Source: Phreatobacter cathodiphilus | GTDB taxonomy: Bacteria > Pseudomonadota > Alphaproteobacteria > Rhizobiales > Phreatobacteraceae | Assembly: GCF_003008515.1 (NCBI RefSeq) | Contig: NZ_CP027668.1 | Coordinates: forward strand, 1 to 64,000 | Length of the DNA stretch: 64,000 bases | Direction: 5' to 3' | Shown: positions 36,604 to 44,800 of the stretch, piece after piece | Layout: the number at the start of each line of letters is the position of its first letter | Numbering within the stretch: the first letter of the stretch is position 1 | Notes under the pieces: generated by a model | The model's input: only the letters and a program-made list of their open reading frames with translations | Database searches by the model: none | Told to the model about the DNA's origin: nothing | Program-made: the position numbers and the translations under genes

Positions 36604-37350
36604 TCAGCGCCAGTCGCCGAGGCTGGCCTGCACCACCGCGAGGGCGGCGACCGCCGCCGTGTCGGCCCTGAGGATCCGCGGGCCGAGCGACAGGGCGAGG
36701 GTTCGCGGGCGCCTGGCGATGAGGACCCGCTCTTCCTCGGAGAAACCACCCTCGGGGCCGATGAGCACGGCGAGCCCGCCCTCGGCGGGACCGGCGGCAC
36801 GCAGGGCTTCCACGGGATTGGCGATCGCCGCGCTCTCGTCGCAAAAGACGAGGAGCACGTCGTCGGGCAGGGCGGCCAGTGCGGTGGTAAGCGGTTGGGC
36901 GTCATCGCATCCGGCAACCGCCAGAATGCCGCATTGTTCCGCCGCCTCGACGGCGTTCGCGCGCATCCGCTCGCTGTTCACGCGGCTCGCCTGGGTGCGG
37001 CGGGTGATGACGGGAACGAGGCGCGACACGCCCATCTCCACCGCCTTCTGCACCATGTAGTCGAGCCGGGCATGTTTGAGCGGCGCGAAGAGCAGCCGCA
37101 GGTCGCCGGCCTCCGGCTGCGGCCGCAGGCGCTCTTCCACTGCGAGGGAAAGCGACCTCTTGCCGCTGCGCCTCAGGCGCGCCGCCCATTCGCCGCTCGC
37201 CCCGTCGAAGACCGCGATGCGCGCGCCGTCGTCGAGCCGCATGACGTTGAGCAGATAATTGGCCTGATCGGCCCCGCAGGCGATGATCGCCCCTTCCGCG
37301 AGAGGAGCGGCCACGAACAGCCGTATCGCCTTGAAATCATACGCCGCCAT
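36604..37350 (-). CDS. rsmE: 16S rRNA m3U1498 methyltransferase
   Basis: 248 residues, full length. A small PUA-like N-terminal domain (IRLFVAAPLAEG, HYLL-like YLLNVMRLDDGARIAVFDG) precedes the SPOUT knot domain with LFAPLKHARLDYMVQKAVEMGVSRLVPV (partial), IGPEGGFSEEE and LGPRILRADTAAVAALAVVQ. It methylates U1498 of 16S rRNA on assembled 30S subunits. It is divergent from the secreted protein at 37526 and lies in the common rhizobial rsmE/ubiA neighbourhood. Confidence 0.95.
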   Translation of the reverse strand: MAAYDFKAIRLFVAAPLAEGAIIACGADQANYLLNVMRLDDGARIAVFDGASGEWAARLRRSGKRSLSLAVEERLRPQPEAGDLRLLFAPLKHARLDYMVQKAVEMGVSRLVPVITRRTQASRVNSERMRANAVEAAEQCGILAVAGCDDAQPLTTALAALPDDVLLVFCDESAAIANPVEALRAAGPAEGGLAVLIGPEGGFSEEERVLIARRPRTLALSLGPRILRADTAAVAALAVVQASLGDWR

Positions 37351-37525
37351 GTCGCGCGCTTCCCCCTGTGCCGGACCGGCGGCCCTGCATCGGTGGCGAG
37401 GCGGCGATGGTGGGAAACCCGCCCCGACCGTCCGTCACATTTGCCACGATGCTGACCGATTGATATGTAACCAAGCGATTTCACTCAACCTCGCTCGCTC
37501 TGCGGACGTGTTCAGGGGCCGAACG

Positions 37526-38005
37526 ATGCACCGTCCTTACGCGATCAAGACTGCCCTGGCCGCCCTTGCCGTCGCTGCCGTGATGGCGGGCGAGGCGCGC
37601 GCCAACGAGATCTGCCAGGCCGAATTCCAGCCGCTGATCGCCGCGCACCAGGAGGTCATGAAGCAGACCCAGGCGGCCATTCCGCGCGGGCGCCCGACCA
37701 GCTTCGAGCAGGCCAAGGCCAATGCCCAGCGCGCCTGTGCCGCGCTCACCACCGCCCAGGCCTCGTTCCGCCGGCTGCAGCAGTGGATGACCACCAATGC
37801 CGATTTCTGCCGCCTGCCCGAGCAGATCATGAACGACGTCAACACCGGCGTCGCCAACATCACCCGCAACCGCACCCAGGCCTGCAACGGCGTCGCCCAG
37901 CTCGAGCGCCAGCGGCGCCAGGCGGAGGCCGGCGGCGGCAATCCCTTCGCGCCCAATGCGGGCCGTCGCCCGCAACTCGACCTGCGCACCCCCGGCGCGC
38001 TCTGA
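37526..38005 (+). CDS. secreted hypothetical protein, cysteine-containing
   Basis: 159 residues with a signal peptide (TALAALAVAAVMAGEARANE). The mature part is largely helical and has four Cys (EICQAEF, QRACAAL, DFCRLPEQ, TQACNGV), probably two disulfides in the periplasm. A Gly/Asn-rich tail (AEAGGGNPFAPNAGRRPQ) follows. I do not recognise a family. It is followed 7 nt later by ubiA in the same direction, so they may be co-transcribed, though a functional link is not evident. Confidence 0.65.
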   Translation: MHRPYAIKTALAALAVAAVMAGEARANEICQAEFQPLIAAHQEVMKQTQAAIPRGRPTSFEQAKANAQRACAALTTAQASFRRLQQWMTTNADFCRLPEQIMNDVNTGVANITRNRTQACNGVAQLERQRRQAEAGGGNPFAPNAGRRPQLDLRTPGAL

Positions 38006-38012
38006 CACGGCG

Positions 38013-38954
38013 ATGACCGCCGCGGACGGACGCGTCGCCGACGCCGTTCGGGGCTCCTGGGTCGACACCCACGCGCCCCTCGCCTGGCGGCCCTATCTCC
38101 GGCTCGCCCGCGCCGACCGGCCCATTGGCTCCTGGCTCCTGCTCCTGCCGTGCTGGTGGTCGGCGGCCTTCGCCGCGCTGGCGGCCGGCCAGCCCCTGCC
38201 GAACCTCTGGCACATGGCGCTGTTCGCCGTCGGCGCCGTGGCGATGCGCGGAGCGGGCTGCACCTATAACGATCTCGTCGACCGCGACATCGACGCCATG
38301 GTGGAACGCACCCGGTCGCGGCCGCTGCCTTCGGGACAGGTGACCAGCCGGCAGGCCAAGATCTTCCTCCTCGCCCAGATCGGCCTCGGCGCCCTCGTCC
38401 TGCTGGCGCTCTGGCAGCCCTTCGCCTGGGCGGTCGGCATCGCCTCGCTGGCGGTGGTGGTGATCTATCCCTTCATGAAGCGCATCACCTCCTGGCCGCA
38501 ATCGGTGCTCGGCCTCGCCTTCTCCTGGGGCGCGCTGATGGGCTGGGCGGCGGCCTTCGGCCGGCTCGATGCACCGGCGCTGCTGCTCTATGCGGGCTCC
38601 ATTCTGTGGGTCATCGGCTACGACACCATCTATGCCCACCAGGACCGCGAGGACGACGCCATCGTCGGCGTCCGCTCGACCGCGCTGCTCTTCGGCGAGA
38701 GGACACCGCTCTACCTGTCGCTGTTCTATGCGGCGGCGGTCGCGCTCTTCGCGGCGGCGCTGTGGAGCCTCGCGGCCCCGCCGCTCGCCTATGCGGGCCT
38801 CGCCGCCTTCGCCGTGCACCTCGCCTGGCAGGTGCGCAGCCTCGACATCGCCGACCCGGACCTCTGTCTCCGGCTGTTCAAGTCCAACCGCGATGCCGGG
38901 CTCATCTTCCTCGCCGGGCTGATGGCCGCCGCGCTGCTCGCCGCCCTCAGCTGA
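38013..38954 (+). CDS. ubiA: 4-hydroxybenzoate polyprenyltransferase
   Basis: 313 residues with eight or nine membrane helices. Two Asp-rich motifs are present: NDLVDRDID (first) and YDTIYAHQDREDD (second), as in UbiA. The opening RLARADRPIGSWLLLLPCWW is typical. It attaches the polyprenyl chain to 4-hydroxybenzoate in ubiquinone synthesis. The start at 38013 is 7 nt after the secreted-protein gene. The last two codons overlap the end of the PaiB gene through the palindrome TCAGCTGA (38947-38954). Confidence 0.94.
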   Translation: MTAADGRVADAVRGSWVDTHAPLAWRPYLRLARADRPIGSWLLLLPCWWSAAFAALAAGQPLPNLWHMALFAVGAVAMRGAGCTYNDLVDRDIDAMVERTRSRPLPSGQVTSRQAKIFLLAQIGLGALVLLALWQPFAWAVGIASLAVVVIYPFMKRITSWPQSVLGLAFSWGALMGWAAAFGRLDAPALLLYAGSILWVIGYDTIYAHQDREDDAIVGVRSTALLFGERTPLYLSLFYAAAVALFAAALWSLAAPPLAYAGLAAFAVHLAWQVRSLDIADPDLCLRLFKSNRDAGLIFLAGLMAAALLAALS

Positions 38955-39594
38955 CCTTGCCCCCGCGCAGGGACTCCACCAGCTCCGCCACCGCCGCGTC
39001 GGCCGGATCGCCGGAGGCGGACAGACCGGCGACGACACCCTCCACATCCGCCGCCGGGCGGTTCTGGCTCATCTTCAGCTTGGCGTCGAAGGACGAGACC
39101 GCGAACTGCATGCCGACGATCGCCCGCATCTGCATGGCGACGAAATCGTCCGGCGCGTCGCTCAACGCCCAGGGATGGTCGCGACCGCTCTCGTGCCGGT
39201 CGGTGAGGTCGGCGAGGTTCTGCCGCAGGAAGGCTTCCTCCGTCGGCCAGGACACCCGCCCGCGCACGTGGACGCTGGCATAGTTCCAGGTCGGCACGAC
39301 CTTGGCCGTCTCCTTCTTGGTCGCGTACCAGGAGGGGGTCACATAGGCCTGCGGACCGGTGAAGACGAGCAGCGCCTCGGCCCCCTCATCGGTGTTCCGC
39401 CAGTGCGGATTGGCCTTGGCGACATGGCCGAAGAAGGCGGGGCCGGTCCCCTCGACCTCCTTCAGGATCACCGGAAGGTGGGTGGCGAAGAGACCGTCGC
39501 GGCCATGGGTCACCAGCAGCGCGAAGGGGTGCGCCCGGCAGAAGGCCATCACCTCGGCCTCCTCGCCCATCCGGAACAGGGGCGGCACATACAT
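38947..39594 (-). CDS. PaiB-like FMN-binding negative transcriptional regulator
   Basis: 215 residues of the split-barrel flavin-binding PaiB family: MYVPPLFRM, HPFALLVTHGRDGLFATHLPV, GPQAYVTPSWYATK, VPTWNYASVHVRG and the C-terminal AVSSFDAKLKMSQNRP. Bacillus PaiB affects sporulation and protease genes; elsewhere the role is unclear, and flavin-linked enzymatic roles are possible. AGGAGG 9 nt before the ATG at 39594 is strong. A 12-bp hairpin lies just upstream (39623-39652). It overlaps the end of ubiA by 8 nt. Confidence 0.88.
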   Translation of the reverse strand: MYVPPLFRMGEEAEVMAFCRAHPFALLVTHGRDGLFATHLPVILKEVEGTGPAFFGHVAKANPHWRNTDEGAEALLVFTGPQAYVTPSWYATKKETAKVVPTWNYASVHVRGRVSWPTEEAFLRQNLADLTDRHESGRDHPWALSDAPDDFVAMQMRAIVGMQFAVSSFDAKLKMSQNRPAADVEGVVAGLSASGDPADAAVAELVESLRGGKVS

Positions 39595-39622
39595 GGCGGA
39601 ACCCTCCTGCCGCAACGACAGC

Positions 39623-39652
39623 GGCCGGGACGATAGGAGCATCGTCCCGGCC
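39623..39652 (-). promoter_or_regulatory. 12-bp hairpin between chemoreceptor gene and paiB-like gene
   Basis: Arms GGCCGGGACGAT and ATCGTCCCGGCC pair perfectly around a 6-nt loop. Reading minus, the loop is GCTCCT, and the ribosome site of the downstream gene, AGGAGG at 39603-39608, starts 15 nt after the stem. Loop and ribosome site could pair over five bases (CUCCU with AGGAG). It may also act as a terminator of the chemoreceptor gene, though no T tract follows. Confidence 0.55.
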
Positions 39653-39694
39653 GGTCCAATCAAGCCTGGTCATGGCGCGAATGCGCCCCGCTGA

Positions 39695-41404
39695 TCAGGC
39701 GGCGCGCACCTCGGCGACGAAGGTCTTGAGGGCTTCGTCGATGCTGGCCGAGCAGCCGGCGAGGCGACGGCTCGCCTGGGTCACCTCGGAGGCGGAACGG
39801 CCGGCGCCCTCGGCCGCACCGCTGACGTCGAGGATGGAGCGGCGGGCGAGGTCCGCCTGGCTGTTGGCCTCCGCGATGGCCCGCGAGATCTCCGACGTCG
39901 AGGCCTGCTGCTGGTCGACGGCCGCGGCGATCGCCGTGGTGATGTGGTCCATCGAGCCGATCGTCTCGGTGATGACGCCGATGGCCTGGACCGTGGCGTT
40001 GGTGGCCGCCTGCATGCGGCCGACCTGGGAGGCGATCTCGTCGGTGGCCTTGGCGGTCTGGCCGGCGAGCTGCTTCACCTCGGCGGCCACCACGGCGAAC
40101 CCTTTTCCGGCCTCGCCGGCGCGGGCGGCCTCGATGGTGGCGTTGAGGGCGAGCAGGTTGGTCTGTTCGGCGACCGCGTTGATGAGGCTGATGACCTCGC
40201 CGATCTTGCGCGCCGCGCCGTCGAGTTCCGCCACCCGCGCGCCGGTCTCGCCGGCTTCCTGCACGGCCCGCCCGGCCACCTCCGAGGAGGCCGACACCTG
40301 GCGGCCGATCTCGATGATGGAGGCGGCGAGCTGATGCGCCGCGCTCGCCACCGCATTCATGTTGGCGGTGGCCCGGTCGGTGGCCTTCGAGGCGTTGTCC
40401 ACCTTGCCGGCCATGGCGGCAGACGTGGTGGTCAGGGCCGAGGCGCTGGCGTCGAGCCCGCCGACGGCGGCGTCCGCATCGGCGATCCGGGCGGCCATCG
40501 CCTTCTCGTAGTTGACGATGGCGGCCTCCAGCCTCCGGCCGCGGTCGGCGCGCGTCTCGGCTTCGGCCAGACGCTCCGCCTCCGCGGTCTTGGCCCGGCG
40601 GGCGTTGTCGCGCAGCACGGCCAGGGCCCGCGTCAGGTCACCGATCTCGTCGCTGCGCGTCGGAGCGGCGATGGGCGTGTCGAGGTCGCCGGCGGCCACC
40701 CGCTCGAGCGAGGCGGTGGCGGCCACCAGCGGCTTGACCGCGCGGCGGACGACGACGGCCGCGAGCCCGCCGAGGACGACGACGATGACAAGCAGCGCAG
40801 CCACCATGCCCATCAGCGTCTGGCGCGCCTCGGTATGCAGCGCGGCGGTGGGAATGCCGATGAACAGCACGCCGATCACCTTGCCGGCGCCGTCCAGGAC
40901 GGGATGGTAGGCGGTGTAGAACGAGCGGCCGAACAGCGTCGCCGGTCCGTAATAGGGACGGCCGGCCTTCAGCGGCGCCTGCGCCGGGTGGTCGGGAGCG
41001 AGCGCGGTGCCGACGGCGCGGTCGCCGTTCTCCTTCTTCACGTTGGTGGTGCGGCGGATGAAGACGCCCTGGTCGTCGGTGACGAAGATGGTGGCGACAC
41101 CGCCCACCGCCTGCACCGTCCGGTCGACGATGCCGTGGTCGGTGAAGGCCGGCATGGAGCCGGCGCGCATGTCGGTGACGCGCTCCTCGGCGACGGTGAA
41201 GCGACTGTCGGCATGGCTCGCAGAAAAGAGCACCGCCAGTGTGCGCAGGTTGGTCTGCGCGTCCTGCAGCGCCGTCGTCTGGTTGCGGGTCTGGATCAGC
41301 CACCAGCCGGCGGCGATCGTCACGGCGGCGGTGATGACGAGGAGGAAAATGACGAAGCCGACGGACTTTCCGCCGATCTTCAGGGTGGGAATCCGGGCAG
41401 ACAT
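39695..41404 (-). CDS. methyl-accepting chemotaxis protein with periplasmic Cache domain
   Basis: 569 residues. A first membrane helix (about 14-37), a single-Cache-type sensor (about 40-190: [47 protein letters not shown]), a second helix (about 195-220), HAMP (about 218-272) and a long cytoplasmic signalling domain with the conserved hairpin tip [21 protein letters not shown]. It would sense a small ligand in the periplasm and control CheA. No receptor-tethering C-terminal pentapeptide is seen. AGAGGAC before the ATG supports the start. A CtrA-like box lies 48 nt upstream. Confidence 0.93.
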   Translation of the reverse strand: MSARIPTLKIGGKSVGFVIFLLVITAAVTIAAGWWLIQTRNQTTALQDAQTNLRTLAVLFSASHADSRFTVAEERVTDMRAGSMPAFTDHGIVDRTVQAVGGVATIFVTDDQGVFIRRTTNVKKENGDRAVGTALAPDHPAQAPLKAGRPYYGPATLFGRSFYTAYHPVLDGAGKVIGVLFIGIPTAALHTEARQTLMGMVAALLVIVVVLGGLAAVVVRRAVKPLVAATASLERVAAGDLDTPIAAPTRSDEIGDLTRALAVLRDNARRAKTAEAERLAEAETRADRGRRLEAAIVNYEKAMAARIADADAAVGGLDASASALTTTSAAMAGKVDNASKATDRATANMNAVASAAHQLAASIIEIGRQVSASSEVAGRAVQEAGETGARVAELDGAARKIGEVISLINAVAEQTNLLALNATIEAARAGEAGKGFAVVAAEVKQLAGQTAKATDEIASQVGRMQAATNATVQAIGVITETIGSMDHITTAIAAAVDQQQASTSEISRAIAEANSQADLARRSILDVSGAAEGAGRSASEVTQASRRLAGCSASIDEALKTFVAEVRAA

Positions 41405-41451
41405 GGGGGCTGTCCTCTGGTTCGACTGGTTCCAGAGTAGGCGTCACCGCG

Positions 41452-41467
41452 GTTAATATAGGATCAA
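41452..41467 (-). promoter_or_regulatory. CtrA-like box upstream of the chemoreceptor gene
   Basis: On the minus strand the sequence is TTGATCCTATATTAAC, which matches TTAA-N7-TTAAC except for one base (TTGA). It lies in a locally AT-rich stretch 48 nt before the chemoreceptor start. CtrA control of chemotaxis genes is common in alphaproteobacteria. Confidence 0.4.
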
Positions 41468-41520
41468 CAGTGTCGAAATGTAATTAAGATTCGCATCCAG
41501 AAGATGGAAATAGTCGCCTG

Positions 41521-42510
41521 TCAGGCACCGTCGAGGATGGCGCGGGCGTCGCGGCTGTCCTGGTCCATCTGCACGATCAACGCATCCAGCGTCTCGAACT
41601 TGGCTTCCGGCCGGATGAAGCCGGCGAAGACGATGTCGAGGTCGCGGCCATAGAGGCTCTCGGCGAAGTCGAAGACATGGACCTCGAGCAGCGGTGCGCC
41701 GTTGTCGAAGGTCGGGCGGCGGCCAAAGCTCGCCACGCCGTCGAGCCAGCGGCCGTCGAGGCCGACCTTCACGGCATAGATGCCGTGCCGGAGCCCGCAA
41801 GCCGGATCGAGCTTCAGGTTGGCGGTGGGATAGCCGAGCTCGCGCCCGCGCTTTTCGCCGTGGATGACGGTGGCGGTGACGAACCAGGCGTGGCCGAGCT
41901 GGTCGTTGGCGGTCGCGACGTCGCCGGCGGCGAGGGCGTCGCGGATGGCGGAGGAGGAGATGGTGGCGCCGCCGCTGTCGAGGGCCTTCACCTGGCTGAC
42001 GCCGAAGCCCTTGGAGCGCCCCGCCTGCTGCAGGGTCTCGGCACTGCCGCGGCGCCGCGCACCGTAGTGGAAGTCGCGGCCCACGACCACGTCCGCCGCC
42101 CCCAGCCAGTCGACCAGGAGCTCGGTTTCGAAGGCGTCGGCCGGGGTTTCGGCGAGGGTGCGGTCGAAGGGCAGCACGGCGAGCGCGTCGATCCCGAGTC
42201 CGGCCAGCAGCCGTGCCTTGGCGGCCGGGTCGCTCAGGCGGAACAGCGGCACGTCGGGCTGGAAATAGGCGCGCGGATGCGGCTCGAAGGTCATGACGAT
42301 GGTCGGCCGGCCGGCCTCCGCGGCACGCCGGCGCGCCGCCTCCACCACATGTTTGTGGCCCCGGTGGACGCCGTCGAAATTGCCGATCGCCACCACCGCG
42401 CCGCGCAGCGCGTCAGGCACCGCCGCGTCGCGGGCCAGGACCGGGAAGGAAGCGGCCGGCCGTGGCGGCGGCAGGATCAGGGGCATGGCGAAAGCGGGCT
42501 TCGATGGCAT
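41521..42510 (-). CDS. ribF: bifunctional riboflavin kinase / FAD synthetase
   Basis: Up to 329 residues. The N-terminal FAD synthetase domain has AIGNFDGVHRGHKHV and TFEPHPRAYF, with the nucleotidyl-transferase element ISSSAIRDAL. The C-terminal riboflavin kinase domain has HGEKRGRELGYPTANL, GIYAVKV and LEVHVFDF. It makes FMN and FAD in the cytoplasm. ATGs at 42510 and 42486 are both possible; neither has a good ribosome site. It follows the MaoC gene by 61 nt. Confidence 0.95.
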   Translation of the reverse strand: MPSKPAFAMPLILPPPRPAASFPVLARDAAVPDALRGAVVAIGNFDGVHRGHKHVVEAARRRAAEAGRPTIVMTFEPHPRAYFQPDVPLFRLSDPAAKARLLAGLGIDALAVLPFDRTLAETPADAFETELLVDWLGAADVVVGRDFHYGARRRGSAETLQQAGRSKGFGVSQVKALDSGGATISSSAIRDALAAGDVATANDQLGHAWFVTATVIHGEKRGRELGYPTANLKLDPACGLRHGIYAVKVGLDGRWLDGVASFGRRPTFDNGAPLLEVHVFDFAESLYGRDLDIVFAGFIRPEAKFETLDALIVQMDQDSRDARAILDGA

Positions 42511-42571
42511 GGGCTGTGGCGCGGCGGACCCTGCCGATGGCGGCCCGGCCCGTCAAGCAGCCTCTTCGCCC

Positions 42572-43024
42572 TCAGGCCGCAGCCTCGAGTTCGGTGCGGG
42601 AGGGAACACGCACCCAGGCCTCGCCCTCCAGCACCACCGCCGCGTCCGCGGCACATTCGCAGGCGAGCCGCGCCCTCTGGCGCTCCGGCATCAGCTCCGC
42701 CACCTCGACATGGACGCGGACCACGTCGCCGATCTTCACCGGCGCCCTGAAGTTGAGCGTCTGGGAGAGATAGACGGCACCCGGTCCGGGCAGGCGCGTC
42801 CCGATCACCGCCGAGATGAGGCTCGCGGTATAGAGCCCGTGGGCGATACGCTGGCCGAAGCGGGTCTTCGAGGCATAGACGTCGCAGAGGTGAATGGGGT
42901 TCTGGTCGCCGGAAATGTCGGCGAAACCGACGATATCCTGGTCGGTGACGGTCTTCATCACCAGTTCTGACAGGCCGACAGTCAGATCCTCGTAAGCGAG
43001 CGACCGGATGGAACGGATCGGCAT
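42572..43024 (-). CDS. MaoC-family (R)-specific enoyl-CoA hydratase-like protein
   Basis: 150 residues with one hotdog fold. The hydratase catalytic motif is seen as DIVGFADISGDQNPIHLCD (Asp and His), and IAHGLYTASLISAVIGTRLPGPGAVYLSQTLNF (split) is family-typical. Such enzymes hydrate trans-2-enoyl-CoA, for example supplying PHA monomers. It sits directly upstream of ribF on the same strand, an arrangement common in Hyphomicrobiales, where a HAD gene of the type at 29763 often completes the set. Confidence 0.88.
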   Translation of the reverse strand: MPIRSIRSLAYEDLTVGLSELVMKTVTDQDIVGFADISGDQNPIHLCDVYASKTRFGQRIAHGLYTASLISAVIGTRLPGPGAVYLSQTLNFRAPVKIGDVVRVHVEVAELMPERQRARLACECAADAAVVLEGEAWVRVPSRTELEAAA

Positions 43025-43245
43025 GGGGGGAACACCTCCTCAAGGGGGCGCCACCTTCACCGTCGTTATGATGCAGCGCAATAGGACAATCTGCTGACGG
43101 CGCGGCGGTTCCCTGGTGGGGGGCGACATCCCTGTGGGCAAGCGCGGCGAGGGGCTGCGACCCCACGGAAACGCGAGACGAATCAGCGTGCCGCATTGCA
43201 TCCTTCCGGCAGCGCAACAGCCAGCGGATCACATTCGGCTCACCC

Positions 43246-44769
43246 ATGGCCCGACCGGGTTCCTACCTCATCGCCCTCTGCATGGTGGCGATCGCCGCAT
43301 CGGCCTCCGTCCTCGCCTTCACCGTCGCCGCGGTCGAGGCGGGAACGGCGGCGGTTGTCGGGCTGGGCGTGCTGCTCGCCATGGTCATCGGCCATTTCGG
43401 CGGGCAGATCGGCGCCGACCGCGCAGCGACCGAAACGCGTCTCGTCGATCTCGCCCGCACGAGCGGCGAGACGACCCGCGGCCTCGCCGAACTGACGCAG
43501 CGCATCGAGCGTTTCGAGGCCATGGCGCTCGACAGGGCGCGCGCCGTCGCCGACCCCATCGCCGAGGAGGTCGGCGAGCTCGGCGCGCTGGTGAAGCAGT
43601 TCGCCGAGACCCTGCAGATCCATGAGGAGGCGATCCTCCAGGTCACCAGCCAGGGCGCCGTGGCCGCGGCGCCGGCCGCGCCGGCGACGGCGCCCGTCGC
43701 CGCCTCCGCCCCGCGCGAAACACCGCCGCCGCCGCCCGTCCAGGTGTTGCAGCGGCAGGCGGCGCAGCTCCGCCGCCAGGTCGAGCCGCGCTCGGCGACC
43801 GCCGACCTGCCGGAGGTCTTCGAGGGCATGACCCGCGCTGACGCCATCACGGCCATCGACGAGGCGATCTCCGCCAAGCGCTACGAACTCTTCCTGCAAC
43901 CCATCGTCACCCTGCCGCAGCGCAAGGTTCGCTCCTATCAGGCGTCGGTGCGCCTGCGCACCGCCGAGGGACAGGTGCTGCTGCCGCAAGACTATCGCAG
44001 CCTCGCCGACGATGCGGGGCTGATGCCGGGCCTCGATGCCGAGGTGCTCGGCCGCTGCGTGCAGATCGTCCGCCGCTTGACCGCCCGCAACCGCGACGTC
44101 GGCCTCGTCTGCGACGTCTCCGGTTCGGCCCTGGCGGATGCCGCCTTCGCCACCGAGCTGATCGCCTCGCTGGAGGCCTCGCGCGCCATCGCCGGCTCCC
44201 TCGTCCTCGGCTTTACCCAGGCGACCGTCCGCGCCATGAGCGCGCTCGACGTCGAGACCCTGCGCAGCCTCACAGACAAGGGCTTCCGCTTCGCCATGGA
44301 CGGCGTGCGCGACCTGCGCATCGAGCCGCGCGACCTCGCCGACAAGGGCTTCCGCCTCATCAAGGTGCCGGCCTCGCTGATGATCGCCCGCTCCGCCGAG
44401 ACCGGCGCCGCCATCCACGTCGCCGACCTGGCGGGCCTCTTCCTGCGCTACGGCATCGACCTCGTGGTCGAGGACGTGGAGACCGAGGCGGTGGTGGTGG
44501 ACCTGCTCGACTACGACGTGAAGCTCGCCCAGGGCTCCCTGTTCTCGCTGCCCCGCCCGGTGCGTGCCGAGGTCATGTCGGCGGCCGAACCGGCTGCCGC
44601 CGCGCCCGTGGCTGCCGCGACGCCGGCCGGCCGCGCCCGCCCCGACCAGCGTCCCGAGGCCCGTCCCCAGACACTCGGCGCCGCCGTCCTCGCCCAGGCC
44701 GCGGCGACGCGCGAGCCGCGCCGCCCCGGCGGCTCCGGCCTCAGGGCGCTGATCCGTGACCGGACCTGA
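43246..44769 (+). CDS. membrane-anchored degenerate EAL-domain protein, TipF-like
   Basis: 507 residues: two membrane helices (about 7-29 and 34-50), a coiled coil (about 58-135), a Pro/Ala-rich linker and an EAL-type domain (about 205-455). The EAL motif itself is lost: ELFLQPIVTLPQRKVRSYQASVRL has Q232-A-S where E-A-L should be, and the metal-binding DDFG loop reads FAMDGVRD. The domain end KLAQGSLFSLPRP keeps the QG..F element. It cannot be an active c-di-GMP phosphodiesterase but may bind c-di-GMP. The layout matches Caulobacter TipF, a c-di-GMP receptor for flagellar assembly. It precedes mutL by 31 nt. Confidence 0.8.
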   Translation: MARPGSYLIALCMVAIAASASVLAFTVAAVEAGTAAVVGLGVLLAMVIGHFGGQIGADRAATETRLVDLARTSGETTRGLAELTQRIERFEAMALDRARAVADPIAEEVGELGALVKQFAETLQIHEEAILQVTSQGAVAAAPAAPATAPVAASAPRETPPPPPVQVLQRQAAQLRRQVEPRSATADLPEVFEGMTRADAITAIDEAISAKRYELFLQPIVTLPQRKVRSYQASVRLRTAEGQVLLPQDYRSLADDAGLMPGLDAEVLGRCVQIVRRLTARNRDVGLVCDVSGSALADAAFATELIASLEASRAIAGSLVLGFTQATVRAMSALDVETLRSLTDKGFRFAMDGVRDLRIEPRDLADKGFRLIKVPASLMIARSAETGAAIHVADLAGLFLRYGIDLVVEDVETEAVVVDLLDYDVKLAQGSLFSLPRPVRAEVMSAAEPAAAAPVAAATPAGRARPDQRPEARPQTLGAAVLAQAAATREPRRPGGSGLRALIRDRT

Positions 44770-44800
44770 CGCCGGCTGCGCCGGGCGCTAGGATCATCCC

